From NCBI GenBank assembly GCA_013205335.1, contig JABMNB010000593.1, positions 1-11,945 on the forward strand: a stretch of 11,945 nt of DNA, written 5' to 3'. The translations under genes and the position numbers were made by a program. The notes beneath the pieces were generated by a model. The model was not told where the DNA came from, searched no databases, and saw only the letters and a program-made list of their open reading frames with translations. How positions within the stretch are numbered: position 1 is the first letter of the stretch; the number at the start of each line of letters is the position of its first letter. Positions 6,373 through 11,945 of this stretch are shown piece after piece. Source of the stretch: Rhodospirillales bacterium. Its GTDB lineage: Bacteria; Pseudomonadota; Alphaproteobacteria; Reyranellales; Reyranellaceae.

Positions 6373-7796
6373 GGATCGGCCGCCGCACCGCGCTCGGCGG
6401 CCTGATCGGGATGCCCGCGCTGGCCCCCGTTCAGAAGGCACGCGCGCAGGAAACGCCGGCGAATCTGCGCGACCTCGCCCGGCGCGCGACGATCTATCTT
6501 TTCCCGGTCTACGAGATGTACCGCGCCCGCTGGCGCGCGACGGTCGACGAGAGCAACCCGCAACGCCAGCGCCTCAACCGCTTCCGCCACGTACCGACGC
6601 TCGCCGATCCACTCACGCGCGACGTGACGACGCCCAATGCCGACACGCTCTATTCCTCGGCGTGGCTCGACCTCTCGCTCGAGCCGCTGTTCCTGACCGT
6701 GCCGCCGGTCGGCGACCTCTACTACAGCTATGCCTTCATCGATCTGTTCACCGACAATTTCCTCGTCGTCAGCCATCGCCTGAAAGCCAATGGGCTGGCG
6801 ACGCATATGGTCGTCGGACCGGCCTGGAAGGGCGACGCGCCGGGCGACGTGACAGTGGTCCGCGCGCCCACGACATCGGTGTGGCTGCTGGGCCGCATCC
6901 TGGTGGACGGTCCTGAAGAACTCGACCGCGTGCGCATCCTGCAGAGCCGCGTGTTGCTCGAGACGCCCGACATGCGCAACGAGCGGCGTATCCTCGAGAC
7001 CGGCGAGTTGATGCGCTTTAGAACCCAGGCGCCGCCCGAGCCCGTCGCCGACTGGCCCGTCGCGCATCCTGCCGATCCGTTCGACCTCTTTGACGTCGGC
7101 ATGCGCGCCCTTGCCGAGAGCCCATTGCCCGAGCGCGACCGTGCGCTGTTCGAGGCGCTGGCGCCGCTGAAGCTGAAGCCGGGGCGCAGGTTCGACCAGC
7201 GCGCCTTCAGCGATGCCGAGCAGCGCGCCATCGGCGCTGGCATCGAACAGGGCCGTGCCGACATCCGCGCCGCCGCCGGGCGCGGCCGCACGATCGACGG
7301 CTGGACCTATGGCGAGCGGCACCTCGGCAATTTCGGCGACGACTATCTCTATCGCGCCGCCACCGCGCTGACGGCACTGGGTGCGCTGATGCCGGGCGAG
7401 GCGGTCTACGTGACCTGCGCCGTCGATTCAGAACGCCGGCCACTCTCGGGAACCCAGCGCTATGCGCTCACCTTTCCGGCCGACGGCTTGCCGCCCGCGC
7501 GCGCCTTCTGGTCGCTGTCTGCTTACGAAGCGATGCCGGACGGCCGGGCCTTCTTCGTCGACAATCCGATCGACCGCTACGCCATCGGTGACCGCACGCA
7601 GGGCATGGTTCGCGGCACCGACGGATCACTCACGATCTACATCGAGCGCGACCGGCCGCAGGGCGAGCGTGCGGCCAACTGGCTTCCGACCCCGCCCGGG
7701 CCGATGCGACTGGTGCTGCGCGCCTATCAGCCCGACGAAGCACTGATCGAGGGCCGCTACCGCGTACCTGCCGTTCGCCGCAACTCCTCCCCCTGA
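6369..7796 (+). CDS. Exported DUF1254/DUF1214 domain protein
   Basis: This 475-residue protein combines an N-terminal DUF1254-like region (about 43-178, with VYEMYRARWRATVDES, TTPNADTLYSSAWLDLS and VGDLYYSYAFIDLFTDNF) and a C-terminal DUF1214-like region (about 355-465, with RYALTFPADGLPPARAFWSLSAYE, NPIDRYAIGDRT and NWLPTPPGPMRLVLRAYQP). The pair is common in environmental proteobacteria. No reaction is established that I know of. The N-terminus GRRTALGGLIG followed by ARAQ at 24-27 fits a Tat or Sec signal peptide, placing the protein in the periplasm. The ATG at 6369 was chosen because it opens on the signal peptide and overlaps the glycosylase stop by four bases. A start at 6312 would put 19 extra residues before the signal. 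Family assignment is confident; function is unknown. Confidence 0.92.
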   Translation: MRIGRRTALGGLIGMPALAPVQKARAQETPANLRDLARRATIYLFPVYEMYRARWRATVDESNPQRQRLNRFRHVPTLADPLTRDVTTPNADTLYSSAWLDLSLEPLFLTVPPVGDLYYSYAFIDLFTDNFLVVSHRLKANGLATHMVVGPAWKGDAPGDVTVVRAPTTSVWLLGRILVDGPEELDRVRILQSRVLLETPDMRNERRILETGELMRFRTQAPPEPVADWPVAHPADPFDLFDVGMRALAESPLPERDRALFEALAPLKLKPGRRFDQRAFSDAEQRAIGAGIEQGRADIRAAAGRGRTIDGWTYGERHLGNFGDDYLYRAATALTALGALMPGEAVYVTCAVDSERRPLSGTQRYALTFPADGLPPARAFWSLSAYEAMPDGRAFFVDNPIDRYAIGDRTQGMVRGTDGSLTIYIERDRPQGERAANWLPTPPGPMRLVLRAYQPDEALIEGRYRVPAVRRNSSP

Positions 7797-7804
7797 CCGG
7801 CGCT

Positions 7805-7826
7805 GCTCCTGCGAACCAGCAGGAGC
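7805..7826 (+). promoter_or_regulatory. Hairpin enclosing the Shine-Dalgarno of the superoxide dismutase gene
   Basis: An 8-bp perfect stem pairs GCTCCTGC (7805-7812) with GCAGGAGC (7819-7826) around the loop GAACCA. The 3' arm contains AGGAG (7821-7825), the Shine-Dalgarno for ATG 7831. The upstream gene stops at 7796, so a ribosome terminating there would reach the base of the stem and could open it. This looks like a translational coupling device. It could also be a weak attenuator, but no U tract follows. Confidence 0.55.
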
Positions 7827-7830
7827 CCAC

Positions 7831-8556
7831 ATGACCGACCTCCCCCGCCGTTCCCTGGCTGCGGGCGCCGGCTTGCTGGCTGGCGCCATCGCCCCGGGTG
7901 CATGCGCCCAGCAAGTGGCCCGGCCAGCGACACCGCAACCGTCCGGCGTCGTGACCGTGCCGAAGTTCATCACCAGGCCCCTCGTCTTCAATCCCGAGAA
8001 GGTCAGGGGCCTGTCGGCGGGCCTGCTGCGCGGCCATCACGACAACGAGTATGCCGGCGCGGTGAAGAGACTGAACACGGTCTGCGAAGAACTTGCGAAG
8101 GTCGACTTCGCCGACACACCGGCGCAGAGGATCGGCGAACTGAAGCGCGAGGAGCAGATCACGCACAATTCGACGATCCTTCATGAGATCTATTTCGAGG
8201 GGATCGCCGAGGCGCCCAGCCAGGCGTCGGGTCTTCTCGCCCAGGCCATGTCCCGCGACTTCGGCAGCCTCGATCGGTGGAGGGCGGAGTTCGTCGGCAC
8301 CGGCAGGTCGCTCGCGTCAGGCTCCGGCTGGGTGATCCTGGCCTATGCGCCGCGCGACAAGCGGCTGTTCAACCATTGGGCTGCCGACGATTCGATGGCG
8401 CCGGCCGGCGGTGTCCCGTTGCTCGCGATGGACATGTACGAGCATGCCTATGCGGCCGACTACGGCACCGACGCCGCGAAGTACATCGAGGCGTTCGTTC
8501 AGGCCATCAAATGGACGAGCGCCGAGCGCCTCTATCGCGAGGCGATACGCGTGTGA
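7831..8556 (+). CDS. Exported Fe/Mn-type superoxide dismutase homologue
   Basis: The 241-residue protein has a twin-arginine type signal (PRRSLAAGAGLLAGAIAPGA, likely cut after ACA at 26) and an iron/manganese superoxide dismutase domain. An ungapped match of residues 61-82 to the first helix of E. coli SodB places metal ligand H26 at H69. The other ligands match H118 (ILHEIYF), D201 and H205 (MDMYEHAYAADY). FGSLDRWRAEF and GSGW (164-167) are also family landmarks. The residues at SodB positions His30 and Tyr34, which line the substrate gateway, are E73 and A77. Superoxide dismutation in the periplasm is the natural reading, but catalysis could be altered or different. ATG 7831 follows AGGAG by five bases. 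It is the last gene of the rightward string and ends before the long inverted repeat. Confidence 0.88.
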   Translation: MTDLPRRSLAAGAGLLAGAIAPGACAQQVARPATPQPSGVVTVPKFITRPLVFNPEKVRGLSAGLLRGHHDNEYAGAVKRLNTVCEELAKVDFADTPAQRIGELKREEQITHNSTILHEIYFEGIAEAPSQASGLLAQAMSRDFGSLDRWRAEFVGTGRSLASGSGWVILAYAPRDKRLFNHWAADDSMAPAGGVPLLAMDMYEHAYAADYGTDAAKYIEAFVQAIKWTSAERLYREAIRV

Positions 8557-8567
8557 GCGCTCGGAGA

Positions 8568-8707
8568 TAACGACACCGTCGCCCTGAGCGAAGCGCCGCA
8601 GGCGCGCAGTCGAAGGGCCTCTTTTCCGGCGGACGTCTGATCGAACCGAAAAGAGGTCCTTCGACTGCGCAGCCCTTCGGGCAGCTCCGCTCAGGACGAC
8701 GGCGTTA
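8568..8707. repeat. Long imperfect intergenic inverted repeat
   Basis: The two arms are about 60 bases each. The 5' arm (from TAACG at 8568) runs through CCCTGAGCG, GCGCAGTCGAAGG and CCTCTTTTC to about 8626. The 3' arm returns through AAAAGAGG (8649-8656), CCTTCGACTGCGC and CGCTCAGGACGACGG to CGTTA (8703-8707). The 3' arm carries extra bases forming a small side stem (GCCCTTCGGGC, 8672-8682). It fills nearly all of the gap between convergent genes. It could fold into one long stem and end transcription in both directions. From memory, CCTGAGCG...GCAGTCGAAGG elements are scattered through many alphaproteobacterial genomes, so this is probably one copy of a dispersed family. Only one copy is in the window. 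Confidence 0.8.
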
Positions 8708-8721
8708 ACGTCAGGGCCCGC

Positions 8722-9177
8722 TCACGCGCCAGGCTGGCTGCGCCGTGATTCTTCCTCGGCCCTGGCTTCGATCGCTTCCATGTCGTCGTCGCTCAGGCCG
8801 AAGTGGTGGCCGATCTCGTGGATCAGCACGTGGCGCACGATATGCGGCAGGTCCTCGCCCGATTCGCACCAATAGTCGAGGAGGGGACGGCGATAGAGGA
8901 ATATCCGGTCGATGTCGTTGGCGACATGGCCAGCCCCGCGGTCCATCATCGACACGCCCTGATAGAGACCGAGCAGGTCGAACGGCGTGTCGAGTTCCAT
9001 CTGCTTCTCGACCTCGTCGGACGGGAAGTCGTCGATCTGGATGCGCACGTTGCCGACGTGCCGACGGAACTCTTCGGGAATCGTTGCCAGCGCCTCGGCG
9101 GCGATCGCCTCGAAGTCCTCGAGAGTGGGCGCGATGCCGAAGCAGGGCGTACGCCGTGGATTGTTGAAGACCGGCAT
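8722..9177 (-). CDS. Zincin-type metallopeptidase family protein (HExxH, DUF1025-like)
   Basis: This 151-residue cytoplasmic protein matches the small bacterial zincin-like family (PF06262). The zinc-binding motif is HEIGHHFGLSDDD at residues 120-132: H120 and H124 bind zinc, E121 would be the catalytic base, and D130 after the Gly-Leu-Ser turn is a plausible third ligand. Other family landmarks are IPEEFRRHVGNVRIQIDDFP (33-52), LLGLYQG (68-74), RIFLYRRPLLD (91-101) and the region before the motif, VRHVLIHEIGHH. Metal-dependent peptidase activity is inferred from the motif; no substrate is known. ATG 9177 is preceded by GGGGGAG two bases upstream. It stands alone on the minus strand, ending against the long inverted repeat and divergent from the ABC transporter operon. 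Confidence 0.92.
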   Translation of the reverse strand: MPVFNNPRRTPCFGIAPTLEDFEAIAAEALATIPEEFRRHVGNVRIQIDDFPSDEVEKQMELDTPFDLLGLYQGVSMMDRGAGHVANDIDRIFLYRRPLLDYWCESGEDLPHIVRHVLIHEIGHHFGLSDDDMEAIEARAEEESRRSQPGA

Positions 9178-9312
9178 GACTCCCCCATATAGGACCCGCG
9201 CGCCCGCGCCAAGCGCCGCGTCTCGATCGTTTGTCTACTTCCCGACCCCGGAGTTTGGCGCGGTATTCGCATGATCGCCTTCTGGATCGATCCGCATTAA
9301 GCTCACCCGCAC

Positions 9313-10227
9313 ATGCTTCAGTTTCTCTTCCGCCGCCTCATCGTGGCTTTGCTCGTCGCCGCGACGGTCATGACCCTCGCCTTCATCCTGACGCGGCTGT
9401 CGGGCGACCTCGCCACCTCGATCGCGGGCCCCAACGCCACGGCGGCCGATATCGATGCGGTGCGCAAGGCCTACGGCCTCGACCGGCCGGTCCTCAGTCA
9501 GTTCTTCGACTGGGTGGGCCGCGCCGCGACCGGCGACCTGGGCAACAGCTACTTCTTCCAGACGCGCGTCTCGACGCTGATCGCCGAACGCATGCCTGTG
9601 ACGCTGACACTGGGCCTGACCGGCCTCTCCATCGCGCTTCTGGTATCGCTGCCCATGGGTATCCTGGCGGCCGTGCGCGAAAACACCAACTTCGACCGCG
9701 CCGTGCAGATGGTAGCCCTGATCGGCCAGGCGATGCCATCCTTCTGGCTCGGCCTCCTGCTGATGATCGTCTTCGGTCTCACCCTGGGCTGGCTGCCGAT
9801 CTCGGGCACCGGCTCGTGGGAGCATTTCGTCATGCCGGGCATCGTGCTCGCTTTCTCGGCGATTCCCGCCCTCACGCGCCTCACGCGCGCCGGCATGATC
9901 CAGGCGATGGGCAGCGACTACATCCGCACCGCCCGCGCCAAGGGCCTGTCGCGCGCCTCCATCCTGCTCAAGCATGCGCTGCGCAACGCCGCTATCCCGG
10001 TCGTGGCGATCGCGGCCGTGCAGCTCGGCTTCATGCTGGGGGGATCGATCGTCATCGAGCAGGTCTTCGCCCTGCACGGCGTCGGCTTCCTGGCCTGGGA
10101 AAGCATCGCCAAGAACGACTTCCCGGTCGTGCAGGCCGTGGTGCTGGTGCTCGCCGTCATCTATGTGGCCTTGACCATGGTCTCCGACCTGATGAACGCC
10201 GTACTCGATCCCCGGCTGCGAGCGTGA
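9313..10227 (+). CDS. ABC transporter permease, DppB/OppB type
   Basis: This 304-residue inner-membrane protein has the features of the first permease of peptide/nickel-type ABC importers. These are an N-terminal helix (LQFLFRRLIVALLVAATVMTL), a periplasmic loop with YGLDRPVLSQFFDWV and GDLGNS (74-79), and several hydrophobic segments. The cytoplasmic coupling loop SDYIRTARAKGLSRASILLKHALRNA (201-226) corresponds to the EAA motif that docks on the ATPase. The tail SDLMNAVLDPRLRA is typical. It is slightly short for the family but complete. The start codon ATG 9313 has no clear Shine-Dalgarno, so a weak or leaderless start is possible. It is the first gene of the operon here; the usual substrate-binding protein gene is not found upstream. 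The substrate (peptide, nickel, opine, sugar or other) cannot be read from the permease. Confidence 0.94.
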   Translation: MLQFLFRRLIVALLVAATVMTLAFILTRLSGDLATSIAGPNATAADIDAVRKAYGLDRPVLSQFFDWVGRAATGDLGNSYFFQTRVSTLIAERMPVTLTLGLTGLSIALLVSLPMGILAAVRENTNFDRAVQMVALIGQAMPSFWLGLLLMIVFGLTLGWLPISGTGSWEHFVMPGIVLAFSAIPALTRLTRAGMIQAMGSDYIRTARAKGLSRASILLKHALRNAAIPVVAIAAVQLGFMLGGSIVIEQVFALHGVGFLAWESIAKNDFPVVQAVVLVLAVIYVALTMVSDLMNAVLDPRLRA

Positions 10228-10238
10228 GGCCTGCCTGC

Positions 10239-10262
10239 ATGAGCGTGAGCTTGCGTAAATGA
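10239..10262 (+). other. Possible seven-codon linker ORF between the two permease genes
   Basis: ATG 10239 opens a seven-codon frame (MSVSLRK) whose TGA (10260-10262) overlaps the ATG of the next permease (ATGA at 10259-10262). GAGG at 10226-10229, overlapping the stop of the first permease, sits nine bases before its ATG. It could carry ribosomes across the 31-base gap. Too short for coding statistics; chance is a real alternative. Confidence 0.25.
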
Positions 10263-11118
10263 GTGTCGTCACTGTCAATGCCGGTCCGCGGCGGGGCTGG
10301 CGCAGCGCCGGCACCTGGATCGGCGCGTTCATCGTGGGCATTGCGCTGATCTGCGCGATCTTCGCGCCGTTGCTCGTCCCGCACGATCCGTTCGCGCAGG
10401 ACCTCGACCGTCGCCTCCTCGTGCCCTTCTGGATGGAAGGACACAATCCGGAATTCATTCTCGGCACCGACCAGCTCGGCCGCGACTACCTCTCCCGGCT
10501 GATCTGGGGCTGCCGCATCTCGATGCTGATCGGCGTCACCGTCACGATCGTCTCGGGCCTGATCGGCATCACCATCGGCGTCCTGGGCGGCTTCTTCGGC
10601 GGGCGTATCGACGATGCCGTGCTGTTCGCCATCACCACGCGGCTCTCCATTCCCGTCGTCCTGGTGGCACTGGCCGTCGTCGGCCTGCTCGGCACCTCGA
10701 TGACGCTGCTGGTTCTGACCCTCGGCCTCCTGCTGTGGGACCGCTTCGCGGTGGTGGCGCGCTCGACCTCCATGCAGGTGCGCAACCTCGACTTCGTCGC
10801 CGCCGCCTGGTGCGCCGGCTGCTCGCGCTTCCGCGTTCTCTCGCGCGAGGTGCTGCCCAACATCGCGAGCCATCTCGTCGTGGTGGCGACGCTCGAGATC
10901 GCGCTCGCCATCCTGCTCGAGGCGACGCTGTCGTTCCTCGGCCTCGGCGTGCCGCCGCCGCTGCCCTCATGGGGCCTGATGATCGCCGAGGCCAAGGACT
11001 ACATGTTCTTCAGTCCGTGGGTGATCGTGATCCCGGGCGTGGCGCTGTTCGTGCTGGTGCTCGGCATCAACCTGCTGGGCGACGGGCTGCGCGACGCCTT
11101 CGGCACGCGGTCCCGCAC

Positions 11119-11122
<4 letters not shown>
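10259..11122 (+). CDS. ABC transporter permease, DppC/OppC type
   Basis: This 287-residue inner-membrane protein is the second permease of a peptide/nickel-type importer and should pair with the preceding DppB-like protein. Landmarks are the N-terminal helix (AFIVGIALICAIFAPLL), PHDPFAQDL (41-49), the hallmark ILGTDQLGRDYLSRLIWGCRISMLIG (67-92), LEATLSFLGLGVPPPLPSWGLMI (220-242) and the C-terminal GINLLGDGLRDAF. The EAA-type coupling loop is LDFVAAAWCAGCSRFRVLSREVLPN (177-201). The usual AARALGAS-like core reads AAWCAGCS, with Trp and two Cys (C185, C188), an uncommon variant. The start ATG at 10259 has only a weak GTGAG upstream. Its stop overlaps the ATPase start by four bases, so the operon is tightly coupled. 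Confidence 0.95.

Positions 11123-11945
<823 letters not shown>

Noticed and set aside
6219..7322. Leftward open frame of 367 codons opposite the DUF1254 gene
   Set aside because: The rightward frame has a signal peptide, two recognised domains and operon overlaps. The leftward one shows no motif.
8568..8707. Insertion sequence or miniature transposon ends
   Set aside because: There is no clear target-site duplication next to the arms and no transposase. I keep it only as a repeat.
9235..10467. Leftward open frame of 410 codons opposite the permease
   Set aside because: The permease landmarks on the plus strand are unambiguous; this is a shadow frame rich in D, H, R and Q.

Overview
The window looks like chromosomal DNA from a GC-rich alphaproteobacterium, plausibly of the Bradyrhizobium/Reyranella/Rhodospirillales type. 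This rests on high GC at third codon positions, short overlapping operons, two CaiB/BaiF (family III) CoA-transferase-fold genes, an orphan Bug-type solute-binding protein, several twin-arginine signal peptides and a dispersed-repeat-like intergenic inverted repeat. The genus is a guess. I see no tRNA, rRNA, CRISPR array, insertion sequence or phage gene.

Layout. (1) 3-269 (+) is the 3' end of an acyl-CoA dehydrogenase-like gene, probably of the AidB-like branch. It meets a leftward membrane-protein gene (303-839, -) at a strong GC-rich hairpin. (2) 4294 down to 303 (-) is a tightly packed leftward set: acyl-CoA dehydrogenase, a CoA-transferase, a second CaiB-fold protein that carries the catalytic triad pattern of alpha-methylacyl-CoA racemase, then the small two-helix membrane protein. 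Together they suggest activation, epimerisation and dehydrogenation of a (perhaps 2-methyl-branched or substituted dicarboxylic) acyl-CoA. Upstream on the same strand is a single-domain response regulator whose conserved switch lysine is asparagine. (3) 4881-8556 (+) is an unusual four-gene string: Bug solute-binding protein, Mug-like uracil-DNA glycosylase, DUF1254/DUF1214 exported protein, and an exported Fe/Mn superoxide dismutase homologue. The first three overlap. The last follows a hairpin that covers its Shine-Dalgarno. (4) 8568-8707 is a long imperfect inverted repeat between convergent genes, followed by a leftward zincin-type metallopeptidase gene (8722-9177). (5) 9313-11945 (+) is the start of a peptide/nickel-type ABC importer operon: DppB-like permease, DppC-like permease, and a DppD-like ATPase cut by the window edge. 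No substrate-binding protein gene for it lies in the window.

Most genes belong to known families, and I do not see a clearly new system. The items most worth a second look are the racemase-like/CoA-transferase/dehydrogenase module, the Bug-Mug-DUF1254-SOD operon with its SOD homologue lacking the usual His30/Tyr34 gateway pair, the Mug homologue without the motif-1 asparagine, and several places where RNA structure or micro-ORFs may couple translation.
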